NCBI RefSeq assembly: GCF_900089755.1
Contig: NZ_FLOC01000010.1
Location: forward strand, 1 to 64,000
DNA length: 64,000 nt
DNA from: Marinomonas aquimarina
GTDB taxonomy: Bacteria > Pseudomonadota > Gammaproteobacteria > Pseudomonadales > Marinomonadaceae
Direction: 5' to 3'
The notes beneath the pieces were generated by a model. It ran no database searches and was not told where the DNA came from. It saw only the letters and a list, made by a program, of their open reading frames with translations. Both the position numbers and the translations under genes were made by a program. Shown here one piece after another: positions 35,737-45,453 of the stretch (position 1 is the stretch's first letter; every line of letters begins with the position of its first letter).

Positions 35737-37371
35737 ATGGCAATTCATCCTCATGCAGGGCAGCTTGCTCCATCCGAAGTTTTAGTGAACGTTCCTAAAT
35801 TGATGAGCGCATATTACGCGCTGGAGCCTAATGTAGAGATCGAAGCAGAAAAAGTAAGCTTTGGTACATCAGGTCATCGAGGCAATGCATTCGCGAAAAG
35901 CTTTAACGAAGCCCATATTCTTGTCATTTGTCAGGCGATCTGTGAATACCGACAAGCGCAAGGTATCAATGGGCCAGTGTATCTTGGTAAAGATACTCAT
36001 GCGCTTTCAGAGGCGGCTTTTGCTAGTGCATTACAAGTGCTGGTTGCAAACGATGTTCGCGTGCGAATCCAGAAAGGAGATGGTTATACACCAACGCCAG
36101 TGATCTCCCATGCTATTCTGACCCACAATCAATCGTCTTCAGACCAAGCCGATGGCATTGTTATCACGCCTTCACACAATCCGCCAGAAGACGGTGGCAT
36201 CAAATACAACCCACCAAAAGGTGGTCCTGCGGATAAAGACATTACCGATTGGGTGGCTAAACGCGCCAACGAACTTCTTGCTCAAGGTATGCAAGGCGTG
36301 AAGGCGGTTTCCCTAGAGGCCGCCCAAGCCAGCGAGTTAGTGGAAGAGTTTGATTACATCGAGCATTACGTCGCAGATCTAGAAAACGTTATCAATATGG
36401 CGGCTATTCGAGAGGCCAAGATCCGTATCGGTGTGGACCCGTTGGGTGGTTCAGGCATTGGCTTTTGGCAACCGATTGCTGAACGCTACGGTCTAGACAT
36501 CGAAGTGGTTAACGATCGAGTGGATCCGACCTTTGCCTTTATGCCATTGGACAAAGACGGCCGTATCCGTATGGATTGTTCGTCCCCTTATGCCATGAAC
36601 AATCTACTTAAAATCCAAGATCAATTTGATGTGGCGGTCGGCAATGATCCTGACTACGACCGTCATGGTATCGTTTGTCCAGGTTTTGGGTTGATGAACC
36701 CAAATGCCTACCTAGCGGTTGCGATTGAATACCTTGCATCACACCGTGACTGGCCGGCGGACATTCAATACGGCAAAACGTTGGTCTCTAGTGCCATGAT
36801 TGATCGTGTGGTGGCATCGCTGGGCAAAACCCTGTGTGAAGTTCCAGTTGGGTTTAAATGGTACGTGGACGGTTTGTTCGATGGCACCATGGCGTTTGGT
36901 GGTGAGGAGAGTGCGGGAGCTTCTTTCCTACGTCGCGATGGTGGCGTTTGGTCAACCGATAAAGATGGCTTTATTTTAGCCTTGTTGGCTGCGGAAATTT
37001 TAGCGGTCACCGGTAAAAATCCGGCGCAGTTAGCGGCAGAGCAAGCAAAGCGTTTCGGTCAGCCTTATTACAAGCGCATCGATGTTGCAGCCACGCCTGA
37101 ACAGAAAGCCATTCTCAGCAAGCTGGAAGCCAGTTCCGTTACAGCAGAGACCCTTGCAGGCGATGCGATCGTCAGTAAGTTGACTCATGCACCGGGTAAT
37201 GGTGCGGCGATCGGTGGCTTAAAAGTGTCAACCGATAACGGCTGGTTTGCAGCGCGCCCCTCTGGTACTGAGAACGTCTACAAGATCTACCTAGAAAGCT
37301 TTGTCTCAGAGGAGCATCTTTCTTTACTTGAGCAAGAAGCCGTTGCGCTGGTCAACAGTGTATTAGCCTAA
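35737..37371 (+). CDS. pgm: Phosphoglucomutase (alpha-D-glucose phosphate-specific)
   Basis: It interconverts glucose-1-phosphate and glucose-6-phosphate, linking glycogen/nucleotide-sugar metabolism to glycolysis. The protein is 544 residues, the usual Pgm length. The N-terminal FGTSGHRG, the phospho-serine loop [18 protein letters not shown], the metal-binding DPDYDRHG, the sugar-binding [10 protein letters not shown] and the phosphate-binding [13 protein letters not shown] are all present. AAGGGG precedes the start. It stands alone. Confidence 0.97.
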   Translation: MAIHPHAGQLAPSEVLVNVPKLMSAYYALEPNVEIEAEKVSFGTSGHRGNAFAKSFNEAHILVICQAICEYRQAQGINGPVYLGKDTHALSEAAFASALQVLVANDVRVRIQKGDGYTPTPVISHAILTHNQSSSDQADGIVITPSHNPPEDGGIKYNPPKGGPADKDITDWVAKRANELLAQGMQGVKAVSLEAAQASELVEEFDYIEHYVADLENVINMAAIREAKIRIGVDPLGGSGIGFWQPIAERYGLDIEVVNDRVDPTFAFMPLDKDGRIRMDCSSPYAMNNLLKIQDQFDVAVGNDPDYDRHGIVCPGFGLMNPNAYLAVAIEYLASHRDWPADIQYGKTLVSSAMIDRVVASLGKTLCEVPVGFKWYVDGLFDGTMAFGGEESAGASFLRRDGGVWSTDKDGFILALLAAEILAVTGKNPAQLAAEQAKRFGQPYYKRIDVAATPEQKAILSKLEASSVTAETLAGDAIVSKLTHAPGNGAAIGGLKVSTDNGWFAARPSGTENVYKIYLESFVSEEHLSLLEQEAVALVNSVLA

Positions 37372-37382
37372 AGTGACTGGCC

Positions 37383-37419
37383 TCGCTTAGAGGAGGTTAG
37401 TGCACCTCTTCTAAGCGGT
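37383..37419. terminator. Hairpin between pgm and the converging gene
   Basis: CGCTTAGAGGAGGT pairs with ACCTCTTCTAAGCG with one mismatch across a six-base loop. It overlaps the last codons of the minus-strand gene. The T tract is poor, so it is a probable but not a classical terminator. Confidence 0.5.
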
Positions 37420-38131
37420 TTAGCCATTTGCTTAACGGGAACCCCAGCTGCTGTGACAGCCTGTCACATTCATCCCGTTGCTGCTTAAAGTTCAAGTCGT
37501 GTGGTTGATTGGTCGCAAACACCACCCAGTTACCACAGCCGGTATTCAATCCAGTCACGGTATTGAACATTTCTTTTAGAGAGGCTTTCAAATCATGCTG
37601 ATATTGATGTTCTTCCCAGCAGTTTAGCACCAGCATGCCGCCTTCTTTAATTTGTTTTTTGGCATCTTCCAGAAAGCTATGGGTTGCCACGCGATTATCC
37701 ATACCAAAATGCTGATAAAGATCGGTAAATAAGATATCAAATTTCTTTGACTTATTATTGGCGGCGAATTCAATCGCATCTTGCGTTACGACATCGATGC
37801 GCTTGCTTTTCGGCAGTTTGAAAAACTCTTCGGCAATGGCAACAATTTCCGGCCTTAGCTCAACCGCTGTGACATGAATACCGCTCACCACTTTTGCTAG
37901 CGCATGTACCAGCGCACCACCACCGAGACCTAATACACAAGCGCGCTTAGGCGTACGATCCATCAGAGCCAATAACATGGCTTGGGTATATTCATGCTGT
38001 AAAACATGCGGATTCTTTATTTGTACACGGCTTTGTTCATCGCCCTCAGCAAAGGAAAGAACGCGGTATTTGCCATCATCAAACACACGGATAACACCAA
38101 ACTCATCTTGAGTTTCATACAGTAAAGACAT
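37397..38131 (-). CDS. Spermidine synthase-like methyltransferase-fold protein
   Basis: A 244-residue protein with the SAM-dependent methyltransferase fold of the spermidine synthase family. The nucleotide-binding loop is CVLGLGGGALVHAL with acidic VTAVELRPEIV, followed by DVVTQDAIEFA and FDILFTDLYQ. The aminopropyl-transfer residues of true SpeE are not clearly conserved and no speD gene is adjacent. It is therefore best called spermidine synthase-like of unknown substrate. The start ATG 38131 is chosen because the longer reading from 38185 runs through the terminator of the upstream gene. Confidence 0.75.
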   Translation of the reverse strand: MSLLYETQDEFGVIRVFDDGKYRVLSFAEGDEQSRVQIKNPHVLQHEYTQAMLLALMDRTPKRACVLGLGGGALVHALAKVVSGIHVTAVELRPEIVAIAEEFFKLPKSKRIDVVTQDAIEFAANNKSKKFDILFTDLYQHFGMDNRVATHSFLEDAKKQIKEGGMLVLNCWEEHQYQHDLKASLKEMFNTVTGLNTGCGNWVVFATNQPHDLNFKQQRDECDRLSQQLGFPLSKWLNRLEEVH

Positions 38132-38152
38132 GGGATTTTCTCGTAATAAAAG

Positions 38153-38178
38153 AAAGGCCAGACATTTGTCTGGCCTTT
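38153..38178 (-). terminator. Terminator of the ydiJ gene
   Basis: AAAGGCCAGAC and GTCTGGCCTTT form a perfect 11-bp stem with a four-base loop and T-rich sequence on the minus strand, 26 bp after the ydiJ stop. Confidence 0.88.
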
Positions 38179-38203
38179 GTCTCAATGATACCGAATTTTT
38201 CCC

Positions 38204-41200
38204 TTAGGCTAAATCGGCTTTGATGTGTTCAAGCAATATTTGTGCAGGGTGCTTAATCTTCGCATCGTCTAAACGTTTGGCCTGGCAGCGGCAAGAATAA
38301 CCCGTCGCCACCAGTTTATTGTGCAACGCAGGGTCGTTGACCTTGTCTTTCCAAGAGAGGTTATAAATCTCAACGGAAGTGGCCTTGTTGCGTGACTCAT
38401 GACCATAGGTGCCTGCCATGCCGCAACAACCGACGTTTTCGACTGTCAATTTCAAGCCAAGTAGTTCATACACAGATTGCCAATCTTTGATCGACGGTGC
38501 GGCATTGGTCTTCTCGGTGCAATGGGCCATTAAATGGAAGGTCTCATCTTTTTGTGAGATGGCTTGCTTTTGCAAATGCTCTGATTGATTGGCGAGCCAT
38601 TCTTGCATCAGCTGAACTTTCGGTATCGGTCGGCTGTTGCCAAACGTCTTAGCGTACTCAGCTCGATAGGTAAGCGTCATAGAGGGATCCACACCAATCA
38701 TTGGCAGCCCGTAAAACGCAAGGTTCTGCAGCATATCCAAGTTTTTCTTGGCGGCTTTCTCAAAGGAGCGCAAGAAGCCATGTACGTGTAATGGCTTGCC
38801 GTTTGGCAGGTAGGGTGCTAGATAAGCTTGGAAACCTAAACGACTCAACAACTCCATAATGTCGAGTACCAATTCTGTTTCAAAGTAGCTGGTAAAGGCG
38901 TCTTGCACGACGATGACGGCTCGGCGACGGTCTTTTGGGCTGAGGGATTCGATCGCCAATGGTGTTGCCAAACGGATACCACGACGAGACATTTCACGTT
39001 TTAGGTTGTAGTTGGACAATTTAGGGCTGTCTTCCATACCGACCACTTTGCTCATAATCTTATTAGTGAGCTTGTTACTCACCAACCAGTTATAGGGCTG
39101 TGGGAAAGACGCCATGGTCGGCATCATATATTCTGTTGCACCGACGACATAATCTTTTACGGGTCGTAAATAACGACTGTAGTAAAGCTCCAAGAACTTC
39201 GCGCGAAATTCTGGCACGTCGACCTTAATCGGACATTGCCCAACACAGGATTTACACGCCAAGCAGCCCATCATGGATTCATGCACTTCATGTGAAAAAT
39301 CGTAATCGCCTTTGCGTTTCGCTAGGGTGTTACGCAAGCGTGGGATGAAACTGCCAACAAAAGTACTGTGCTTGGCTTTATAGCTGGCCTTACGCACATC
39401 GACGCCTTGCTCGCTCATGCCACGCAGCCATTCGCGCATCAAAGACGCGCGACCTTTTGGCGAATGAACACGTTGACGGGTACCTTTCCAAGAAGGGCAC
39501 ATGGCATCGTGCGGATCAAAGTTAAAACAAGCACCGTTACCGTTACAGTACATACCTTCTTTGAATTGGTCGCGGTTGGTGAGCGGGATTTGACGATCTA
39601 ACTGACCACGCAGCGGCACTTCATCTATTTTGAGTAGCTCAGCACCTAGTTCAAACGGTGTGGCAATTTTACCTGGGTTGAGTTGATTGCGTGGATCAAA
39701 AGCGCCTTTTACTTGCTGGATGCTAGGATAGAGTTCGCCGAAGAAAGAAGGGGCGTATTCGGAGCGTACACCTTTACCGTGCTCACCCCACAAAAGGCCA
39801 CCGTATTTTTGTGTCAGGGCCACGACCTTATCCGTGATTTCACGAACCATCGGCTCTTGGGATTCGTCTTTTAAATCCAGCGCAGGACGCACGTGTAATA
39901 CACCAGCATCAACGTGACCGAACATGCCGTAGGCAACACCATAGGAATCTAGTACTTCGCGGAATTCCATAATGTAGTCGGCTAAGTTCTCTGGTGGTAC
40001 CGCAGTGTCTTCGACAAAAGGTACAGGACGCTTCTCACCCTTGGCGTTGCCTAATAGGCCAACCGATTTCTTTCGCATGCCCCAGATTTTGTTCACATTG
40101 GTATGGCCGTTAGCGATGGTGTAACCAAGGGTGCTGCTGTTGGCTTCGTTGCTTAAGGCATCGAGTGCATCGGTGAGCACCTTAACACGCGCAGCGATGT
40201 CTTCTTCGCTGTCACCCGTGTATTCCACCAGATTGATGCCTTGAATATCTTCTCCAGCTTGCTCTGGGAAGAATTCAGACACCGAGTTCCAAATAATATC
40301 GCCTTTAGCCAAGCCGAGTACTTTAGAGTCAACCGTTTCAATGGAAGTTGGTTTGGCTTCAAGCAGCTCTTTGGCATGGCGTAGAGAGGCCTCAAAGCTG
40401 TTGTAGCGAATGTTCACCAGTGTCGCAAATTTCGGGATTTTAAGCAGGTTCACCTTAGCTTCGACGATAAAGCCAAGGGTGCCTTCTGATCCGCACAGAA
40501 TATTGTTCATATTAAAACGGCCGTCTGCGTCACGAATGTGTGCCAGATCGTAGCCCGTCATACAGCGGTTCAGTTGTGGGAAGGTCGCTGCAATGTCCTT
40601 TTGCTTGGTTTTTTCGATGTTATCAATCACTCGGTGGGCATGTGCCGAGTAGTCAGAGCCTTGTTTAATCTGTTCTAGAGCGTCCTCTGAAATCGGAGCT
40701 GTGCTGATCATTTCGCCGTCTAGTAACACGGTTTTCAGCTCAAGCACGTGATTACGGGTTTTGCCGTACATGACCGAGCCTTGACCGCTGGCATCGGTAT
40801 TGACCATGCCGCCTATGGTGGCACGATTGCTGGTGGATAGCTCAGGAGCAAAGAATAGACCATCTGGCTCAATGGCTTTATTGAGTTGGTCTTTGACCAC
40901 ACCGGTCTGGACCCGCGCCCAGCCTTCTTCGATGTTTACTTCCAAGATCTTGTTCATGTGCTTGGAAAGGTCAACCACGAGACCATCAGTGAGCGACTGA
41001 CCGTTGGTGCCGGTACCGCCACCACGTGGACTGAGGACAATGTCTTGAAATTCGCTGTTATTAGATAAGCGAGTCAGCAGCTGGATGTCTTCAATTGATT
41101 TTGGATAAATAACACCTTGAGGAAGAACTTGGTAGATTGAGTTATCGGTCGCAAGCACGACGCGATTGGCATAATCTGGATTGGTGTCCCCCTGAAACCC

Positions 41201-41275
41201 TGAAGCCTTCAAGCGCTCGATAAAGGCGAGATATTTCGCTTGAACTGGCGAGACTTCAGACAATTTAGGAATCAT
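38204..41275 (-). CDS. ydiJ: FAD-linked and Fe-S oxidoreductase, YdiJ-type (D-2-hydroxyglutarate dehydrogenase-like)
   Basis: A 1023-residue fused flavoprotein/iron-sulfur protein that aligns over its whole length with E. coli YdiJ, including the start MIPKLSEVS and STDNSIYQ-like ATDNSIYQVLP. The FAD-binding domain contains SPRGGGTGTNGQSL and GGMVNTDASGQGS. The FAD-oxidase C domain contains FGHVDAGVLHVRP and WGEHGKGVRSEY. The Fe-S part contains CLACKSCVGQCPIKVD and a C-terminal CCG-type region (GCCGMAG). The family oxidises D-2-hydroxyacids, with D-2-hydroxyglutarate the likely substrate. GGAG precedes the start. Confidence 0.92.
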   Translation of the reverse strand: MIPKLSEVSPVQAKYLAFIERLKASGFQGDTNPDYANRVVLATDNSIYQVLPQGVIYPKSIEDIQLLTRLSNNSEFQDIVLSPRGGGTGTNGQSLTDGLVVDLSKHMNKILEVNIEEGWARVQTGVVKDQLNKAIEPDGLFFAPELSTSNRATIGGMVNTDASGQGSVMYGKTRNHVLELKTVLLDGEMISTAPISEDALEQIKQGSDYSAHAHRVIDNIEKTKQKDIAATFPQLNRCMTGYDLAHIRDADGRFNMNNILCGSEGTLGFIVEAKVNLLKIPKFATLVNIRYNSFEASLRHAKELLEAKPTSIETVDSKVLGLAKGDIIWNSVSEFFPEQAGEDIQGINLVEYTGDSEEDIAARVKVLTDALDALSNEANSSTLGYTIANGHTNVNKIWGMRKKSVGLLGNAKGEKRPVPFVEDTAVPPENLADYIMEFREVLDSYGVAYGMFGHVDAGVLHVRPALDLKDESQEPMVREITDKVVALTQKYGGLLWGEHGKGVRSEYAPSFFGELYPSIQQVKGAFDPRNQLNPGKIATPFELGAELLKIDEVPLRGQLDRQIPLTNRDQFKEGMYCNGNGACFNFDPHDAMCPSWKGTRQRVHSPKGRASLMREWLRGMSEQGVDVRKASYKAKHSTFVGSFIPRLRNTLAKRKGDYDFSHEVHESMMGCLACKSCVGQCPIKVDVPEFRAKFLELYYSRYLRPVKDYVVGATEYMMPTMASFPQPYNWLVSNKLTNKIMSKVVGMEDSPKLSNYNLKREMSRRGIRLATPLAIESLSPKDRRRAVIVVQDAFTSYFETELVLDIMELLSRLGFQAYLAPYLPNGKPLHVHGFLRSFEKAAKKNLDMLQNLAFYGLPMIGVDPSMTLTYRAEYAKTFGNSRPIPKVQLMQEWLANQSEHLQKQAISQKDETFHLMAHCTEKTNAAPSIKDWQSVYELLGLKLTVENVGCCGMAGTYGHESRNKATSVEIYNLSWKDKVNDPALHNKLVATGYSCRCQAKRLDDAKIKHPAQILLEHIKADLA

Positions 41276-41445
41276 GTAATATTCTCCGATATTTGCGACC
41301 TTATGCGAAAATCATTCTAACAAAGAATGTACGGTTAAAGTTCTTAAATCGATGAAAATTAAGAGAGATAAACATGTTTTATTTTCATAAAGCGACAAAA
41401 AATACACTATTTTTGTTAGGCTGCGACGCTTTGAGGGGCAGTTAG

Positions 41446-42366
41446 ATGTACCTAGAGCCGATACACCTTCCGGCCAATAACAGCTCTGACGCGTATGAAT
41501 TTGTTATCTATCGTGGTGACCTTGAGTGCTCTTCTGCACCGGGCAATAAACAGCACAAGCTGAAGTATCACTTGCAGCAAGCGTTGCAAGAACACAAGTC
41601 CATTGCCGCGACATTTGGAGGCCCGCACTCTAATCATGTAGCAGCCTTTGTCGCTCGTTGTGTTGAACTGCAAATCACCCCAATCGTGGTGGTGCGTGGT
41701 GAAACGTGGGCCTCATTGACGCCAACCCTAAGACGGGCGGTACAACAAGGCGCTATTCTGTTTCCTAGTTCACGGCTGGATTATCGCTTAGGAATGCAGT
41801 CCAAAATTAAAGACGCTATTGATCAATACTATGCTGGCGAGGTGTACTGGGTACCTGAGGGAGGAGCGGGGGCTTTAGGTGTATTGGGCTGTCTAGATTG
41901 GGCGAACCATATTTATCAGAAGTTAAACGACTCCAGTTATCATGTCTGCTTAGCCAGTGGTACAGGAGCGACCGCAGCAGGCTTTGCCGCGTCTGACTTT
42001 AATAGTGTATCGGTGTTCTCGGCGTTAAAAGGAGCCCACAACCTGGAACAAGATCTGTATTCCCACTGTCTGGCGGCGAATATTGAGGTGACGGCAAAGT
42101 TAGAGTGTTTTGATGAATCCCTGCACGGTGGCTTTGGCAAAATGAGTGACGCGTTAATCCACTTTCTACACGACATGTTAGCTCACAACCCCACACTCAG
42201 ATTGGACCCAGTCTATACTGCTAAGATGGTTTATAAAGTCAATCAACTGCTAGCGCAAGGAAGCTGGCCGCATCGTAAGACTGTTTTTATTCATACTGGC
42301 GGGTTACAGGGATGGCGTGGCATGCCAGTAGGGCATTGCCCTTATAATGAAAATGATTGGCTATGA
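41446..42366 (+). CDS. PLP-dependent D-cysteine desulfhydrase / ACC deaminase family protein
   Basis: A 306-residue fold-type II PLP enzyme. The lysine expected to bind PLP is in APGNKQHKLKYHL, followed by ATFGGPHSNHVAA, which has the Ser-Asn-His motif of the family. The phosphate-binding loop is LASGTGATAAGF. It resembles D-cysteine desulfhydrases and uncharacterised relatives more than true ACC deaminases; the substrate cannot be decided from sequence. The gene is divergent from ydiJ across 170 bp. Confidence 0.82.
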   Translation: MYLEPIHLPANNSSDAYEFVIYRGDLECSSAPGNKQHKLKYHLQQALQEHKSIAATFGGPHSNHVAAFVARCVELQITPIVVVRGETWASLTPTLRRAVQQGAILFPSSRLDYRLGMQSKIKDAIDQYYAGEVYWVPEGGAGALGVLGCLDWANHIYQKLNDSSYHVCLASGTGATAAGFAASDFNSVSVFSALKGAHNLEQDLYSHCLAANIEVTAKLECFDESLHGGFGKMSDALIHFLHDMLAHNPTLRLDPVYTAKMVYKVNQLLAQGSWPHRKTVFIHTGGLQGWRGMPVGHCPYNENDWL

Positions 42367-42547
42367 TGCTTATTCATGTGCTCTGTAATCATGTGCAATG
42401 GCTAAGGCGTACGGTTTCTGATACATTCTAATGCGTATGCGACTGTAAGCTAATTACTTGAATGCATTACAAAATTAATCGCACTTATTGTAAAGGCATA
42501 AACTTGCTTTTTACGAACGCAAAATCAGTGATGGGAAAGATTGATTA

Positions 42548-43429
42548 ATGAGTCTGTTTAGACGAATCGGTATTATCGCGCGTTTAGATAAGCCACAGAT
42601 CTTAGAAACGGTTGAAAACCTAACAAATTTCCTGATCAATCAGGGGGTTGAGCCCGTTTTAGAAGCCGATTTGGCTACCATGATGCCATGCTCTAAAACT
42701 TCATCAGCCCCACTGAAAGAGCTAGGGGATCACTGTGATTTAGTCATGGTGGTGGGAGGCGACGGTAGTTTCTTAGGCGCCGCTCGCGCGATCATTGATT
42801 ACGACATTCCTGTACTGGGGATGAACCGTGGCACACTGGGCTTCCTAACAGACATCTCACCAACCGATTTTGAGCAGGAACTGGAGCCGATTCTTCGTGG
42901 AGAATACTTAGAAGAAAAGCGCTTTATGATCGAAGCCAAAATCAAGCGCCAGAATCGACCAAGTGGAGAGGGTATTGCCCTAAATGACTTGGTGCTCCAC
43001 CCTGGTAAATCGGCTCGTATGATTCGTTTTGATTTGTTTATCGATGATCAATTCGTGATGAATCAAAAATCCGATGGTTTGATTGTCGCGACACCTACAG
43101 GCTCTACTGCCTATGCCTTGTCCGCGGGTGGCCCCATTATGCTGCCCAAATTGGATGCGCTAGTATTGGTGCCGATGCACCCACACACATTGAGTAATCG
43201 ACCTATTGTGATCGATGCCGATGCCAACATTCGTATTGTTGTATGTGAGTCAAATTTGACTTATCCAAGCGTGAGTTGCGACGGACAGTTAAATATTACT
43301 GCAGCCCCTGGCGACGAAATTCACATTACTCGACGTAAAGGTGCGATCCGCCTGATTCATCCAAAAGATCATGATTTCTACGACGTCTGTCGAACGAAGC
43401 TAGGATGGCAGTCCGGTTACCGCCAATAA
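42548..43429 (+). CDS. nadK: NAD kinase
   Basis: It phosphorylates NAD to NADP using ATP. The protein is 293 residues with the catalytic GGDGS motif (VVGGDGSFLGAAR, aspartate 72), ALNDLVLHPGKSARMI, and the glycine-rich TPTGSTAYALSAGGPI. The rhomboid protease gene starts 16 bp later on the same strand. Confidence 0.96.
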   Translation: MSLFRRIGIIARLDKPQILETVENLTNFLINQGVEPVLEADLATMMPCSKTSSAPLKELGDHCDLVMVVGGDGSFLGAARAIIDYDIPVLGMNRGTLGFLTDISPTDFEQELEPILRGEYLEEKRFMIEAKIKRQNRPSGEGIALNDLVLHPGKSARMIRFDLFIDDQFVMNQKSDGLIVATPTGSTAYALSAGGPIMLPKLDALVLVPMHPHTLSNRPIVIDADANIRIVVCESNLTYPSVSCDGQLNITAAPGDEIHITRRKGAIRLIHPKDHDFYDVCRTKLGWQSGYRQ

Positions 43430-43445
43430 GGACTTTATCACTGCT

Positions 43446-44315
43446 ATGCTTTTGATCTATGAATTTGCTATTAATGAGCAGCCCCATGCGTTAAGTAAAC
43501 TGCTTTGGCAACATCGAATTGGCCACCGCATCGTGCAAGCCAATAATCGTGATCAGCTGTGGATACTCAACCCCGCGGATGCTCAGCAAACTCAGACGTT
43601 ATTAGAACTGTGGCAGCAAGACCCAAGCCAAGCGCAACAATGGGTTTCTGACGCCCCCCGTCGTGCCATCAACCCTAACTTAGCTGGATGGCACAAATCT
43701 CCCATCACCATTACTACCTTGTTGGTCGCGGCTCTGATCGCACTGATCACGGGGTTTGGTGAGAACCTCGAGACTTTGTCTTGGTTTACGATTTCATCGT
43801 TTGACATCATTGGTGGCAACCGTATTCAGTTTGAAGCGCTCTCAACCGTGCTTGAAAAAGGTGAGTATTGGCGCTTACTGACCCCAGCCTTTATCCATTT
43901 TGGTGCTGCCCATTTAATTTTTAATGCGTTGTGGGTCTGGGAAGTAGGGCGTAAATTGGAGCGCTTAATGGGCTCCTTGGCTTGGTTGGTTTTTGCTCTT
44001 TGTGTCGCCATTGCAAGTAATGTTGGCCAATATGTCATTAATGGCTATCCGTTATTTGGTGGCTTATCAGGATTAGTATACGGCCTTATTGCCTTTGCAT
44101 GGGCCATGCCATGGCTAGTTCGAGGATGGCCAGCCATCATCTCCAAGCCGCTGATGGTATTTTTTGTTATTTGGTTAATACTCGGCTATACCGATGTATT
44201 TTCAGTGATTGGCTTAGGAAATATGGCCAATGAAGCGCATTTGTTGGGACTAATTTCAGGTTTAGCGTGCGCTGGTGTGTACAGCGTCATGTGGAAATTA
44301 TTCAAACGCCGTTAA
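43446..44315 (+). CDS. Rhomboid family intramembrane serine protease (GlpG-like)
   Basis: A 289-residue membrane protease. A soluble N-terminal region of about 85 residues resembles the GlpG cytoplasmic domain. About six to seven membrane helices follow. The catalytic serine S208 lies in GGLSGLVYG and the histidine H265 in NEAHLLGLISG. The HxxxN-type element FIHFGAAHLIFNALW also fits. The gene may be co-transcribed with nadK. Confidence 0.9.
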   Translation: MLLIYEFAINEQPHALSKLLWQHRIGHRIVQANNRDQLWILNPADAQQTQTLLELWQQDPSQAQQWVSDAPRRAINPNLAGWHKSPITITTLLVAALIALITGFGENLETLSWFTISSFDIIGGNRIQFEALSTVLEKGEYWRLLTPAFIHFGAAHLIFNALWVWEVGRKLERLMGSLAWLVFALCVAIASNVGQYVINGYPLFGGLSGLVYGLIAFAWAMPWLVRGWPAIISKPLMVFFVIWLILGYTDVFSVIGLGNMANEAHLLGLISGLACAGVYSVMWKLFKRR

Positions 44316-44344
44316 TTTAGCCGATGATTCGGTATGAGTGACTT

Positions 44345-44623
44345 ATGAATTTTAAAGAAATGATCGACAACATGTCGCCTGAAGTATACGGGCGTCTAAA
44401 ACAAGCCGTAGAGTTGGGAAAATGGCCTAACGGCGTTAAGTTAACGCCTGAGCAGCTCGAGCTCTGTATGCAGGCTGTCATCACTTATGACTATAACTAT
44501 AAGCCTGAAGACGAACGTGTTGGCTTTATCGATCGTGAAGCACATCTAGGCTGCAGCAGCAAAACAGATACCCTTGAACATGAAACGGTAAAATGGGTAA
44601 ACAACCCGGACAGTAAGCAATGA
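44345..44623 (+). CDS. DUF1315 family protein (YeaC-like)
   Basis: A 92-residue protein of the DUF1315/YeaC family, with MSPEVYGRLKQAVELGKWPNG and the central LCMQAVITYDYNY. Its function is unknown. Its stop overlaps the start of the DUF2797 gene by 4 bp (ATGA), and the two families are often neighbours. Confidence 0.88.
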   Translation: MNFKEMIDNMSPEVYGRLKQAVELGKWPNGVKLTPEQLELCMQAVITYDYNYKPEDERVGFIDREAHLGCSSKTDTLEHETVKWVNNPDSKQ

Positions 44624-45444
44624 TCCAAGGCAATCTAAGAAAAATGCCAGCCAAAGTGGTAGATGGCAAGGTGCACTACGAGCTGAAATTAGGCGATCAA
44701 TTAGTGCCGCTAGCGGATCTCATCGGAGAAAAGGTCGCGCTGAATTTTACCGGTCAAATCCATTGTATCCATTGTGGCCGTGCCAGTAAGAAGTCGTTCA
44801 GTCAGGGCTATTGTTATCCTTGCTTTAAAAAGCTGGCGGCTTGCGATACCTGTATTATGAGCCCAGAAAAGTGTCACTACTTCGAAGGGACTTGTCGCGA
44901 ACCTGAGTGGGGCGACAAATACTGCATGCAAAGTCACTATGTGTATTTATCCAATACCACGGCATTGAAAGTGGGTATTACCCGCGGCGATCAACTGCCG
45001 ACGCGCTGGATCGATCAAGGCGCGACTCAGGCAAGGGCCATGTTCTTGGTGGAAAATCGACGCATGTCAGGCTTAGTAGAAAGCTTATTCAAATCGGAAG
45101 TGGCCGACAAAACCAATTGGCGTAATATGCTCAAGGGCTTAGAAGTCGACATTAACCTTGAAGCAGAACAAGAGCGTCTCATTAACCGTCTTTGGGAAGG
45201 CCTAGACGCGCTGCAAAATGAATACGGTCTGCAAGCCATTCAAGAGCTTGGAGCCGATAACGTTAGCCACGAATTTGTCTATCCAGTACTGGAATACCCA
45301 AGCAAGATTGCTAGCATCAATGCCGAAAAAACGCCCTTAGTAGAGGGCACTCTAATGGGTATCAAAGGACAATATTGGATCTTAGATACGGGCGTTATCA
45401 ATCTACGTAAATACACCGGATACGAAGCGGAATTCACGCGATAG
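44620..45444 (+). CDS. DUF2797 domain-containing protein with zinc-ribbon cysteines
   Basis: A 274-residue protein of the DUF2797 family. The N-terminal third has cysteine clusters likely to bind metal (CIHCGRAS, GYCYPCFKK, CDTC, and others before CMQSHYVYLS). A GIY-YIG-like stretch follows (YVYLSNTTALKVGITRG). No function is established. It lies between the DUF1315 gene (4-bp overlap) and pepN (9 bp downstream), so they form an apparent operon. Confidence 0.87.
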   Translation: MIQGNLRKMPAKVVDGKVHYELKLGDQLVPLADLIGEKVALNFTGQIHCIHCGRASKKSFSQGYCYPCFKKLAACDTCIMSPEKCHYFEGTCREPEWGDKYCMQSHYVYLSNTTALKVGITRGDQLPTRWIDQGATQARAMFLVENRRMSGLVESLFKSEVADKTNWRNMLKGLEVDINLEAEQERLINRLWEGLDALQNEYGLQAIQELGADNVSHEFVYPVLEYPSKIASINAEKTPLVEGTLMGIKGQYWILDTGVINLRKYTGYEAEFTR

Positions 45445-45453
45445 GAGCTACTC